From Dryococelus australis (lineage: Eukaryota > Arthropoda > Insecta > Phasmatodea > Phasmatidae), in NCBI GenBank assembly GCA_029891345.1, contig CM056993.1, positions 223,953,924 through 224,017,923 on the forward strand: 64,000 nucleotides of DNA, in the 5' to 3' direction. The notes under the pieces are model-generated. The model saw only the letters and a program-made list of their open reading frames with translations. It ran no database searches and was not told the origin of the DNA. The position numbers and the translations under genes were made by a program. This document shows positions 21,539 through 33,429 of this stretch, piece by piece; positions within the stretch are counted from its first letter, which is position 1; each line of letters starts with the position of its first letter.

Positions 21539-21754
21539 ATGTTGAAAAGGGGAGCTGGTGGTGGGGATGCAGTAATTGGTCGTTATCTATCGGGCATGAA
21601 AAGGCACAACCGATCATTGTGGTCTCTGCTTCTAGCAAGGTCGCATCGACGACGAAGACAATGTCGAGATGTGCTTGTGGCCTACAAGTATTCACTGCTA
21701 CATCAGTTAAGTAAGGGGATAACTCGTTTTATAATAGGGAGCTTATATTTATAG
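21539..21754 (+). CDS. Small basic open frame, unknown
   Basis: A 71-codon frame begins MLKRGAGGGDAVIGRYLSGM and contains an arginine-rich run (RSHRRRRQCR). It lies divergently next to the zinc-finger remnants. Small Gly/Arg-rich proteins occur among virion core proteins of adeno-like elements, but nothing here proves that link. It may be a chance frame. Confidence 0.25.
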   Translation: MLKRGAGGGDAVIGRYLSGMKRHNRSLWSLLLARSHRRRRQCRDVLVAYKYSLLHQLSKGITRFIIGSLYL

Positions 21755-22007
21755 CATGTGTTGTATGTGTGGGACTCAGCTGTCTAGCGATGACTGTGTA
21801 TTCAATGCGAGTGACATCTCATTACATACACACATCGATGTTTCTGTACATGGCTCATGAGTGTACAGTCGGCATTACTGACCGAATGTCTGGAAGTAAG
21901 TACACACATTGAAGGTCTGTGTATGTTTGGCGGTCAGTGGGGCTACAAGATGTTGGTCGCCTAGGACGACTTGTAGTAGTATCATGCTAGTAAGGATAAC
22001 AAACTTG

Positions 22008-23185
22008 GGTGATGTCTATGTTATACATTTGACAACTATATCTTATGTAGTTCGGAACTTGCAGCCGACTATGCTTATAAGTTTACATATGGTATACCTG
22101 CTCCTGCAACCCCTCTCGTCATTGGGGGATGATAATGTTATGCATTTGACAGCCAAGATAGTTGCCTGGTGGTGGGTGGCTTCATTGTGCGGACTCTCGC
22201 AGATGGTCAGTCGTGATATGGCTTTCTTCACAGTCGGATGCCGAGGACATGAGTGAGTGCATGGCGTTAAGGCGGTCAGTCACAACATGAAAGCCAGCGA
22301 CATGGTGTGTGAGTAGAATTTGTATTTATAATGTCTGACACGCCGCTGGTGGAGGCAGTGTACTTTTATTCCAAATAGAATGTTCTGACTCACCTGGAAT
22401 CATGTTTTTTGACATAGGGGCGTAGACATAGGTTGTACTTGATCACATGCGAATGGTAATCCTGACCCCGAGGGTCGGAAAGGGTGTCTGCTTTCTCTTA
22501 CTCATGCAGTCGGGGGTAAGCGCACAGCGAGTCTCTGGCGCTTGGCTGGGCGGTGGCGAGCTTGTGAGGATGTATGGTCAGGGGTTGATGTAGGCAGGCA
22601 GATGGGGTGGACAAGGGATAGAGAGAGTGCGAGGATGAGTGGAAGGTCGCTGGTCGAGGCAGCAAGGGGGGGAATTTGCGAGGAAGTGTGTGTGGCAAGG
22701 TGGCTGCACCAAGGGGACAGGAGAGACAGAGGTGAGTAAGAACGGGGAGACATGCAGGCCGACATAAGCCTGCACGTCCCTTCTCGTCATCGGGAGGTTA
22801 TACTTGTATTATGACTTTGGTACTTGTATCTCAAATGCTTCGTAACTTAAAGTTATCTATCATAGTTGTTGATGTCTATGTCATGAATTAGGCGACTGTT
22901 ACTCAAATAGTTCCTAAATTCTAGCCAACTATGCTTATAAGTTAGCATAGGGCGTACTTGTCCTTGCGACCCTTCTCCTAGTCGTGGCGGATGTATATGT
23001 TGTAATTTGCCAACTATAACTCGAACGGTTCAGAAATTACACTCACCTATGCTTATCTGCTGACATATGGCATACTTGACACTACGACCCTTTTCCTAGT
23101 CATGGATGATGTCTATGTTATGAATTTGACAACTGTAACTTAAATGGTTTTGGAAATTACAGCCAACTATTCTTACAAGTGTTAT
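22008..23185. repeat. ~120-bp dispersed/tandem repeat
   Basis: The unit carries gatgtctatgttatgaattt-gacaactgtaact, then cagccaactatgcttataagtt and catacttg...cgacccttctcctagtcatgg. The atgcttat landmark falls at 22,071, 22,931, 23,049 and 23,169, so three units are tandem with 118-120 bp spacing. The first is separated by about 740 bp of unrelated purine-rich DNA. No coding signal is seen. Confidence 0.75.
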
Positions 23186-23442
23186 GCACACACACGCAGA
23201 CTTCAGGAGGAGGCAGTGTTACACAGGATCCATGATTGATCGTTCGCGATGCCTTAAAGCCCCACTGCCACCACCGACTAGATGCTGGCCACCAAAATGA
23301 TCGACACCCTCAGCTGGTCGCCAATTGTCCTGTGTAGACATAAGTCGTCGATACCAATACGGCCATCGGGAATGATTTGGCACGAATTTGAAAAGTTCCG
23401 AATTTGAGAGAATCTCCGACTGTTTTAGCCACATCGAGCAGA

Positions 23443-23487
23443 CCTCAGCCACAATGCGCCAAATTTTTTGGCGCATTGTGGCTGAGG
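23443..23487. repeat. Perfect 21-bp hairpin
   Basis: The left stem CCTCAGCCACAATGCGCCAAA (23,443-23,463) is followed by ttt and its exact reverse complement to 23,487. The stem has no mismatch. The length and perfection are unusual in otherwise decayed sequence. Confidence 0.93.
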
Positions 23488-23489
23488 CA

Positions 23490-26400
23490 ATATTTTCTAT
23501 ATGGAAATTATCTACTTATTATGGGCAATTTATAGTTGGTTTTACTCACAATTACCTTCTTAGGTGCTAAAGGAATACAGGAAAAATAAATACTGATATA
23601 ACTAGAGATTACTTTCTTCTACAAGAGCACAAATCATTTATAATGAAGTTCATAAAAGTTCAGATGGTAGATAGGGCTTACGTCATGTTGACAGTAATGG
23701 AGACAGAATGGTATGCAACACTAATGAGACAGTTACTAACACATGCATGACTTATGTGGGATTCGAAACCAGAAACATCCTACTGTTAGCTAGGGTGCAC
23801 ACAACTGCATTACAGAGGTGAGACTCGGGGCTTCATCTATGGATGTAATCAGTCTAATGTTTTTAATGATAAGGTTTACTAACTTTAAATGTTTACAGAG
23901 CTATTATCTTGAAAATATAAGTGTAACGCACTGCAGCGGGCACCGGGCTGCCGTCCGGTGCTGGTTGGAACCGGGGGGGGGGCACCTTGAGTCGCACTTC
24001 CCTCCCGAACCAACATGCTCGCTGATGATTGACAGTGGCAGTCAAGCTGGCATACTCGGTTCCTGGCTGGAGTCACAGCCCCTCCTCTTCCTTGCTGTAG
24101 ATGCCGACAAATGTAGCGAAGATGCTAGAATATTCTGGGAACTAGCACATGTGGTGCAAGTCGAGGATTAGCGAAATTTCTGGATGATGGCCTAAGACGC
24201 TATACATACTGCCGCTATCCAGTGGCCAGCAGTCTTTAGCGAAGACCATCTAGCTGAGTTCGGGTTTGAATGTAAGTGTGGTACGACTGCGGAAGAGATG
24301 TTCTTGGTGCGAATGGACGAGAAGGTGTGAAACCCAGTGAGTGAATCTCACTGTGCGAGAGGGTGCTCGGAGAACTTTAGAGCAATGCGGACTGGCAGGA
24401 CATTGATTCAACTGAGGTGGGACTGAGTGGCGATGTAATACGGATTTTATTGTAAATATTGGAACTCTCAAATATGGACACAAAATTTATAAATTATTTG
24501 AATGGGTTTTGATAACTGTATATTGGTACTAGTTTTTAATTCTTTAATTGCATTGATTTATTTGAGGTAACTATAAATTGCATTAATTGAAGTCGTTAAT
24601 TGTAAACAGTAAGTGATATCAATTTGTTGTGATGTTGAGTCGAGATAATTTTTTATAGTTATTGTAAATACAATTTGGAAATCAAAATGAACTATTATAT
24701 TTAATTAAGACCTCCATCCCTTAACGAACTTGGTTTAGCCCACTAAATTTCGAGAGAGAGACATTGTATCTTAAATGTCAAAGCCACTTAAAACTCACAA
24801 GTTCTCATGGCCTACCCTAGCGGTACCTGAGTGAAGAATTTATTGGTAATCGGGTGGTTGGTTACCGAGATATGGTATAAAAACATTATCTTCTTAGTCA
24901 GGACATTCCTACAAAATTGCCTAAGAAAGAGTTTCTGTATAAGATGCTTCTAATATATACTATCTCGGGGTCCAATCAACCTATTCCCATCCAATTTTGC
25001 ACATGCTTGTGCCTCAGAAGGTCATGTAAATTATTTGTTGTAAGTAGATAATTTTTTTTTAAAGATGGCAATATATTTATTTTATATCAGTTCGTAATGC
25101 CTACCAATCAATTTACGAAAATTCAACCGAACTTTAAATGCCTACTGTTTTGTTTTGAAGCATCAAATACATATATAAGAGCCCTAGTTTCGCTACTTTT
25201 TTTGCATGAATTTGACAGTTTAGGTAATGGGACATTTATTTCCTAATTCAGCAGTTAATTAATCAATCGATTCCCATATAAACTCTTAAGAACTTCGTAA
25301 AGAATGTTTGAATCTATGTAGAATAAAGTAGGCTCTTGGCTATATCTGTAACTTCTCATTTTCATATTGCTATTGAACTGCGCGCAAGAAACATCTAAGA
25401 GCATAAATTTGCTAGAATTATAGAATCTTGTAGTGAAATGATTTTCTCAAGATATAGCAACTGGGTATTCGTTTATCATGGCCAAAACGAAATAAATACA
25501 ATATAGAACCTCATATAAAAGTTACCGAAAATAAATAACGTTGAATACCTTTCTTATTTTAGATATTTTAATTATATCTACAAGTAGTTTGTGGCAATTA
25601 CATATAGCTTATGGCCTTTGATGACGAGTATATACCCTCAAACCCATTAAAATTGTGAAACGATTATACAGGTTTAATCCAGCTTCTAAAAGAACAGCAT
25701 CTCTTTGTTAACAACTGAAAGCTGCTGCAATTATAATCCTTTATAAACTTGAAAAATGTGGCGTATACAATCATAGTAACTGCAGTGACAGCAGCTATGA
25801 AGCATGGTATTCACAACAGTACATGTGTGGGCACTGGAACTGGAAACAAAGCCGTGATTGACATAGAATTAGAGTGGCTTCCAATGGAGAACTGTGCCGG
25901 ATTGTACTGCATGCATAACACATTATAAAGTACTACACACACTACCAACATTATCGGTAAAAGTAGATAATAAATTCCGATCCTGGCTCACATTTAAAAT
26001 TCTCAGAAAATTAACAAAATATAAAAATACTAAAATTCTCATAAAAAAGAGAAAAATATCAACATACTAGTTTAAGTCCCAAAACCTTAATATTTTAGAC
26101 AAACTATCAATGTAATAATAGCTTTGAAAATAAAGATATAATTAATTTTAATTTCAAATGTATAAAATATTACATTAATCTAATTTATAAATATTTTAAT
26201 TATATATAAGCAGAAAATTAAAAACTATTTTAAAATATACTGTAAATGTAAAATATTTAGAATGTACACTATTTAGAAATTATTCTTAAAACTGTGTCAA
26301 AAGTTCTTGTAATTAATAAAAAAATTAATATAACAAAATAAATAAACATTAAACAAGACAAAACATTTTTTATCATAATGGTTATATTGATAATTATAAT
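23490..26400. other. AT-rich intergenic DNA
   Basis: Composition shifts to strongly A+T-rich at about 24,480. A 10-base G run lies at 23,973-23,982. The frame at 23,818-24,171 has no recognisable domain. I see no gene or RNA in the rest. Confidence 0.5.
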
Positions 26401-26429
26401 ACAAATAGTACATGTCTTAAAATTTCAAC

Positions 26430-26705
26430 AATTTTTGGTGAGTGTGGCGATATTGACTATACAATTCTTTATAATATTGATCATTTTGATGCGATTAATG
26501 GAAGTGGTTCTGTTCATAATGAATTTAATTACTAAGCAGCTGTGGTTGCGAATGATTGTGATAGTAATAATATGACTTATATTAGTGGTTATAATTACTA
26601 TTATGATTACAATAATTAAACAGATGGTTATGAATAGGGTGATTGTGGCTATTATAAATATCATTATCCTGAAACAGATATTTTTATAAGGATTCCAATA
26701 TTCAA
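26430..26705 (+). pseudogene. Coding-like Asn/Tyr/Asp/Gly-rich remnant, unidentified
   Basis: One plus frame reads GECGDIDYTILYNIDHFDAI and continues with Asn/Tyr/Gly-rich sequence to YPETDIFIRIPIF, interrupted by four stops. The amino-acid use is unlike the Ile/Lys/Asn noise of surrounding frames, so it may be decayed coding DNA. No family recognised. Confidence 0.25.
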
Positions 26706-27473
26706 ACAAAATAACTTTTTATTCATTTTAAATACTTTACATATGAAAGAATATTTATAAATATATCTAAAACTGTATAAAATTATAAATATGTTTTATA
26801 AAAATGCAGCAACAATTTTTGTCTATTTATTTAATAAATGTACATTCTTGATTAATTCAATCTTTTATCATATCATAAGTAAAGTTCTTTTGGCTAATCA
26901 GATAAAATTAAAAAGAGGGTTTTTGGGAACTAGTAAATTAAAACTAACTGAAAATGTAAAATTAATTTTAACATTTAGAAGAGTAGGTGTTATATAAGTG
27001 CTCTCCATATTATAAAATTGCCTCTACTAAAAAATGAATTAAGTTAATTTATATTTTTGATTGCTTATAGTATAAAGCACAATTGTGAATATCTCCATAT
27101 TCTTAAATATTATTTCTAAAATCATTATAATCTTCATAACTATATCATCATCAAAAGTTAAATTCCAACCTTCTTTTGGAGAAACATCACATCTATTAAA
27201 TACAGAAATATTTTGTACATCACAATATCAGACACAGAAGCATTTACATATGCTTGATGTCTATTTCAAGAAAAATTTATAAACCAACTATAAAATAATT
27301 GGGCATGTCATATTAAAAATTAGCAAATTAATCTTTGTATTGAACTCAAATTTATTTTTTCACCCTTAAATTCTTTTTCTAAAAACTGCTAATTAGTAAA
27401 TTTAAAATTAATTTTATAATGGCTAAAACTGATTTCTTAAAGTCCTAATAATCTGTCTTATTGATATGCTAAT

Positions 27474-27995
27474 ATTGGCCATACAATTTTATTCTTAAGG
27501 TTAATTTTGAATTTTTCTGGATCAGCAGCAGCTCTTGCTTTTGTTCCAAGTGTTTGAGGGTCTGTGGGATAAACAAAACTAACAATAATTTTATCATCTA
27601 AATTAGTTATATAAAAGTAATATTATATCATACTTTCCATATAAATTGTGAATAACATGTCATTACACTAAACAAATATCTTAAATAATAGCTAATATTA
27701 CATGTTTTATTACTTTAATTTTTATGGTTTAATTATTTTATATTTATAACAGCATTATAAATAGTAAATATTTTTATATAATTTTCTTCTCCTCGGCTAG
27801 TTGTAGTAATTCATGGATTTTCTACAATTTCCGAACAGTTGCAATTTTAGAAGTAACTATTTCTGATAAAAGTGAGATGGTAGAATTAGGATTTATATAT
27901 TTATTTTCATCTTCACTAAAATTTGTATTTGAATCTCTTTTAGTTATTTTATGTTGTTTATAAGCATAGCCATCAATAGGAAAAAAATCCATCCC
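27474..27995 (-). pseudogene. Two-piece coding-like remnant, unidentified
   Basis: On the minus strand, 27,995-27,770 reads DFFPIDGYAYKQHKITKRDS and continues with one stop to LQLAEEK. After about 160 bp, 27,607-27,474 reads IIVSFVYPTDPQTLGTKARA and on to KNKIVWPILAYQ. Both pieces have balanced composition in DNA that is otherwise extremely AT-rich. The gap could be an intron or an insertion. I do not recognise the protein. It may be part of another viral-type insertion or a decayed transposase. Confidence 0.35.
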
Positions 27996-28439
27996 CTATC
28001 TAAATATAAAATATAATTTTAAAAATTTAGGTATTTTTAACAGTTGCTAAAATCATATGTGTAGAAAATATTATCATCCTTTTTTATGTAATTTATTATA
28101 TATAATTATAAAACTAAAATTTTAAAAATATAAGGTTTTTAAAAATTGAAAATTAAGTAGTTTTATAGAAGAATGTGTATAAATAAACAAAACGAATGGT
28201 GAGAGTGATTTAAAAATTTTATAATTTTTATAAAAAATCAAATACATTTTTAAATTTTGCAAAGATCTTAAATACAAAAAAAAAATTACACAAATTCAAC
28301 CACGAAGATGTAACAAACACAAAATTAATACTATTAATTTATTAGCTGACATATTAACAAAGAGCTGGTTATTAAAAACAAGTTCAGTATTTAATTGATG
28401 TATTTAAAAGTACCGGTGGGGGGGGGGGACAGAAAATGT

Positions 28440-30230
28440 TAGTGAGGGAAATATAAATGTAACTCATTCTTCAAATCCAACAGCATGTAAATATTTGTAC
28501 AATACAAAAACAGCTTCAGAATTATTATGAAAAATTGTTTTTAAATAACTATGATATTAATGAAGCATTATAAATAAATTTTAATGAACATTTTGGACAT
28601 CAACTATCTGAAATCGCACTTATAAATTCATATATAACTTTTATTATTGGTGAAAATTATCATATTAATGAAACAATAGAGAAGAATAATGTATTTAAAA
28701 AAATTGGAAATAAAAATAACTGCAAATTATGAAGTCCAATTTGATAACAATATTATTATAAAAATATAAACGAACTGATAGACTTAAAATTGCTTGTTCA
28801 GAAAATATTGATAGTAGTTATTTCAATACTTATGATTTTAAAACTGTGCCAATAATTTATACGACACAAGAGCAATTCAAAGAATTATAATCCACAGTGA
28901 AATGGGTTTAATAATCCAAGTTCTTTAACTGGTGATAAAAATTAAGATAATAAAAAAATAATGAGATGATAGACAATAGATGAAAGATCTAAATCTAAAA
29001 AATCAAGATCTGAACCAAATACTCCAGAAAAATAATACATTCTCTTAAAACCCTAACATTTGGTCAATGCATTGAAAAAATTTATAATAATGAATGATCG
29101 AGGAAAATTAATTAATAATTATTAATTATTCATGATTAATGAAAGGCTGAAAATAAAATTTCTTGTGATGAAAAAGTTAAGATAATGTATTAAATAATAC
29201 ACATTCTGATTTTGTTATTACTAATTCTACATGTATTTCATACATAGTATATTTTTTATGATATTAATGCTATTTTTATTCTTAATGGAATTCTCAATAC
29301 CATGGTAAATAATTACTTAATTGACTTTAAAACAATTATATCTTCTTGAAATTATATAATAATGGATATAATTATGGTGTTTCGTTCACTAGAGTAAATT
29401 AAATTTAGGTGATAAATAAACAATTAAATTAGATTCAGCTTGTATGTATCTTGATATCTGTTAGAGAGGTAAAAGTTATTTATATGGTAAACATGGATTT
29501 GATCAAATGTAACATAAACAAGCTAGAGATAAATGTCACATAAAAATAATGCATAGTAGAAAAAATTTCAGGAATTATGTTTACTAAATAAAATCAGGTT
29601 GGGGAATAATATAGTGTCTCAACATTTCTTTATAATTTATTTAAATTTTTAGTAAATGTGAAAATTAAAAACATAACTTTCGATATTCCAGCTAATCAAC
29701 TTAAATTATTGGAAATAAAAAATTTGTTCGCAAAAGATCAAATTAAAATTATAAATAAAGGATTTATATGATAATGAATTGTCATTAAATGTATATATAG
29801 CAACACTAAAAAAATGTTTAAAAAAACTTATACTTAACATAAAAATATGGGTTTTCTCTTTTATTTTGCATTTTTTATTATGATTTTAGGATTAGGAGGT
29901 GGTTTAGTTGAAGTAGACAGTGTTTTATTAATTCAGATGAAAATACAAGAATAAATAATAATTAGAAGAATTTTAATATCCATAAATTAGATATAGAAAA
30001 TAAATTACATGGCAGAATTAAAAAAGAAGAGGAGGACATCGATAATTTATAAATAAATGTTTTGTCAACGTTAATTTAAAATTAGGATAAATATTTTTTA
30101 ATCGATAATATAATTTTAATAATTTCAAAAAAATAAATTCTAACATCCACGTTTTAAATAAAAAAATTAATAACTTTGAAGAGCAAATAAGAATTCATAA
30201 CAAATATCAAATTGTTCTAGTTTCCATTTT
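28440..30230. other. AT-rich DNA with scattered coding-like scraps
   Basis: Plus-strand scraps include NEHFGHQLSEIALINSYITF near 28,590, KSKKSRSEPNTPEK near 29,000 and a Gly-rich LGLGGGLVEVDS near 29,890. Stops are frequent and no family can be named. An 11-base G run lies at 28,418-28,428. Confidence 0.3.
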
Positions 30231-30622
30231 GTTTTACGCGGATCTTAAATGTAACCGGCTAGGTTGATAATTTTAATGAAAAAAAATGGATAATCTAAGG
30301 CTGGATGTACGCGTAACTATAAAATTGGTTGCAGTGACAACATCGATATCGGAGGTACTGGAATTCCTTGTAACCTAATAGCCAGGCCGTACACTGGGCC
30401 GACACGATGCAAATATCGGGACGACCGCCAACATGTCGGCGTGATGTCGGCGGCCCCCTCGATAATACACCGATATCGGTGCATAGAACACACGCTCACT
30501 CGTACAGCTAGCAGTGTCGTAGAGTCTTTCGAGAGTCCTTTGCATTTGAGGTTATAGGTGATAGTGGCGGTGGGCAGTATTGTACAATTCTTATTCAGCG
30601 TGTGTAGCAGTTAACGAATAAA

Positions 30623-30727
30623 ATGTCTAACAAGTTTCAGTACGACATTGTCTCTTTGATTGAATTGGTATATATGAGAGAATGCTTGTGGAACAAAATT
30701 AGGGAAGATTTAAAAACAACGATATGA
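30623..30727 (+). pseudogene. MADF-type DNA-binding protein N-terminus (Harbinger partner)
   Basis: The frame starts MSNKFQYDIVSLIELVYMRE and continues CLWNKIREDLK, then stops at codon 35. A frame change continues the pattern. The order LI.LV..R.CLW.K...D.K is the start of MADF domains, which are Myb/SANT-related. PIF/Harbinger elements encode such a partner, needed for nuclear import and DNA binding of the transposase. It is divergent from the transposase gene, as is typical for these elements. Truncated and frameshifted. Confidence 0.6.
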
Positions 30728-30926
30728 AAAAACATTTATGGGTTGAAGTGTACACATACACGGAGCCAAACTTTTTGCATCTCGATAAAAAGTAGCAAAT
30801 AAAAGTTGGTTGTTACTATGCAAAAATACTTATTATGTTTCAAATCATTTTAAGAGCACAGTTTGAACAATTATGTATACATATTTTTCGCATAGAAAAT
30901 AATGCACCAAGCTATATTTATGTGTT

Positions 30927-31440
30927 TTACCAAGGATGTGCCCCTTCGAGAGAGACAAAGTAATCTGCAAATGCATTTCGTATGGTCTTAGCTGTTAGTA
31001 TGATTCTACCTGACATTCCAGCAAAACGAGATAAGACTATGAAACCTCCTCCCCCAATTAGATCGATGTTATGTACTCCATACATTTCTCTAACCAAGTT
31101 ATGTAGAGCCACACATGTCTTTAAAATTAGTTTTGCGAATGGGTTTAAACATTCAGAGGTCTTTGAAATATTCGCCCCTTTTTTGCTAAAAATGCCAAAT
31201 GCACACTCAACAAACCACCTTCCCGTACATAACCTATAGTTGAAAATCTTTAGCTTATCGCTCAAAAAATGCCCTTTAAAAGGCCTCAACAAATTATTTG
31301 TCGGTGTAAATTCTTGATCCTCTACCAAAACAAATTCTAGGTTTCCATTACTACCTTCTTGAATATTGGCTGGCTTTGGTACATTAAAACGCCCCTCCAT
31401 TAAAAATTTGTCATTTGGAATAAAGAAGAGTCGCTAAACC
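30927..31440 (-). pseudogene. PIF/Harbinger DDE transposase, C-terminal half
   Basis: DDE_Tnp_4-family nuclease. Visible blocks are FSDSSLFQ (in a second frame near 31,420), GRFNVPKPANIQ, VLVEDQEF, LLRPFKGHFLS, KLKIFNYRLCTGRWFVECAF and ILKTCVALHNLVRE. They match the order of HARBI1-like transposases (G..SD...F, L.RPY, FNYRLSRAR..VE.AFG, C..LHN..R). The frame at 31,400 is open for 157 codons but is shifted relative to the upstream part. The protein is broken at 31,452 by the Polinton insertion; the missing N-terminal half is at 42,285-42,655. Confidence 0.8.
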
Positions 31441-31452
31441 TTGCCAAGTGCC

Positions 31453-31801
31453 AGTAGAATATGGGTACATCTAATACAACCCAACTTGGGCTATAAAATA
31501 CTTAAATTTTCATTGTTTTTTCATAAATTTACTATATTTTTCCAATAATTTCAAGCTTTTTTCTCTAATTTTGAGCAAGAAAAGCCCTCAAAACAGCTTC
31601 ATAAATGGCTGAAAACTGCCAAAAATGCCCAAAAAACCACCAAAACCATAGTGATTTCAAATATAATTTTTCATGGCCAAACAAAATAGTGAGCGAAATG
31701 TCGCAAAAATTAAGCAAAATCTGTTGCTTTCTTTTGCATTAAATCAATCAAATTTAGACCAAAAAAAATTGAAAAAAAGTAATCCAAATGCAAATTAAGC
31801 T
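31453..31801. repeat. Polinton left terminal inverted repeat
   Basis: About 350 bp matching 41,898-42,284 in reverse complement. Shared blocks include GGGTACATCTA, ttttccaataattt, aaactgccaaaaa, accaccaaaa(a/c)catag, aatttttcat and gcaaaaattaagcaaa. Identity is roughly 70-80 percent by eye. Confidence 0.85.
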
Positions 31802-33420
31802 AGAATAAAAAAAATGTTAAAAAGATAATTCATAGATACAAATTAATAAAATTTATATATTTTAATGTTTTTCAATTTTTCATGTCTTTTAAAACTTCAT
31901 ATTTCATAAAAACTTGCTTTTCTCATTTATTAACTTTAAAGCATTTTTACCAAATATAATTAAATAATGATCAGGAAAAAATTTTATATTTACCTCCTAT
32001 AACACAATCTTTTTTTTTTTTTTTTTTTTTTTTTATTTATTTAGATTTATAAATTTTAAATTCTGTAGCTTCTTAACATTAATTATTCTCGAGGTCTTGT
32101 AGTTTAGTCAATTAATATGAATAGTTTAACTTGTTGAGAAGTTATTTAATTTTTGTTTGTTTTTATAGAAAAAATTTATTAAGTTAAAAAACAAAACACA
32201 TTTGTAAAACATTCAAAGTTATAAAAATTTTCTTTATAAAATTGATTTCCTTGTAAAAATAAAAACAAAAAATAGAAGCATGAATCTTGTAAAATGGAAA
32301 ATAAAGATTTATGTAAGCAATGTAATTAATGTGGTCAAGCATTAAACATAGAAAGTGTTTAGTACCTGAAAACAACTGGACAAACTTAGAACAATATGTA
32401 AAAAATGCTTCGTTGAAAATGTCAAAAATAATTATGGGTTAAATAATGTAAAGGTACTATGTGAATGTGGAAATTATATTTATAATACAAAGCTCAAAAC
32501 ACGTAAAAAATACTGCAACACAGAATACATTAGTAGATATTCTAAAATAAATTCAAAATTATAATTATAATATAAAAAAATGTACAGTATGAAATAAGGA
32601 TAAATCAATACATTTATTTTTAATTCATAAAATAACTAAGGACAAACACGCATCAATATGACAATATTATTTAAATAGAAATATCATAACAAGAAGATAA
32701 ATATTAAAAAGTTATGTTTTTAAATAGTTAAATTAATCAATTATCATTAATTTATTATTATTTTAATATTTTTATTTACTTCATATTTTTTTTAATCTTA
32801 TTGAATTTGAATTCTTATTAATAAACAAATATGGCGATGTACAATTAAGTAATCTGTCTGAGTGAAAAGAGAGAGCATTATTTGACAATTATAGGAAAAT
32901 AATAAAAAATTAAACATTTATTCAAATTAAATAAAAATGATTTGATTACAAGTATTATTTCACAAAATCTTCAAACAAGCAAATATAAATTTTAATAACC
33001 TACATAGAATCTAAATGCTTTAAAAGTTGTGGAATTAAGAGTTAAAGCTAAAAGTTTAATAATAAAACATTTATACCATTTTAAAAACTGTGAATTACTT
33101 ATAGCTGTTACAAGCTAAGAAACAAAGAATAATTTTACAAATTTACCTTTTTTAAGTTACAAAATAATCTGAAAAAATATTAATGAATGAAATGAAATAT
33201 TCCCTTTTTCTAATCAGATATTTGTAAGCCCAAAAATATAAGTAGCAGGAATTTACCTTTTTTCAATTCATGGTGTTAAAGAAGACAGTAACATTGAGTT
33301 CGAATTTTTCCTTACAATCAAAAAATGTTTAATGAGGGTGGGGAAAAGGAGATTTCATTCCGAATTTGTGAGGTTAGCCATAATTTAATTGATGATTTCA
33401 ACATTTGGCAAACAATATAA
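31802..33420. other. Polinton interior, no gene recognised
   Basis: Extremely AT-rich sequence with a 25-base T run at 32,010-32,034. Short coding-like scraps occur on the plus strand (for example LVPENNWTNLEQYVKN near 32,370). No ATPase or other family motif could be recognised. Confidence 0.4.
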
Positions 33421-33429
33421 TACATTCAC

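Larger units (their letters stand above)
30260..31452. mobile_element. PIF/Harbinger element, left part (split by Polinton)
   Basis: This segment is less AT-rich than its surroundings. It holds a plus-strand MADF start (30,623) and, convergently placed, the C-terminal half of a minus-strand DDE transposase (30,927-31,440). The other half of the transposase lies 10.8 kb away at 42,285-42,655, in the same orientation. The GC-rich block at 30,385-30,480 (gccgtacactgggccgacac..., with repeats of gatgtcggcg) may lie near the element terminus, but no terminal repeat or 3-bp TWA duplication could be verified. Confidence 0.7.

Noticed and set aside
23973..23982. G-run as part of a G-quadruplex (also 28,418-28,428)
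   Set aside because: Each is a single homopolymer without neighbouring G-tracts; no four-tract pattern is present.
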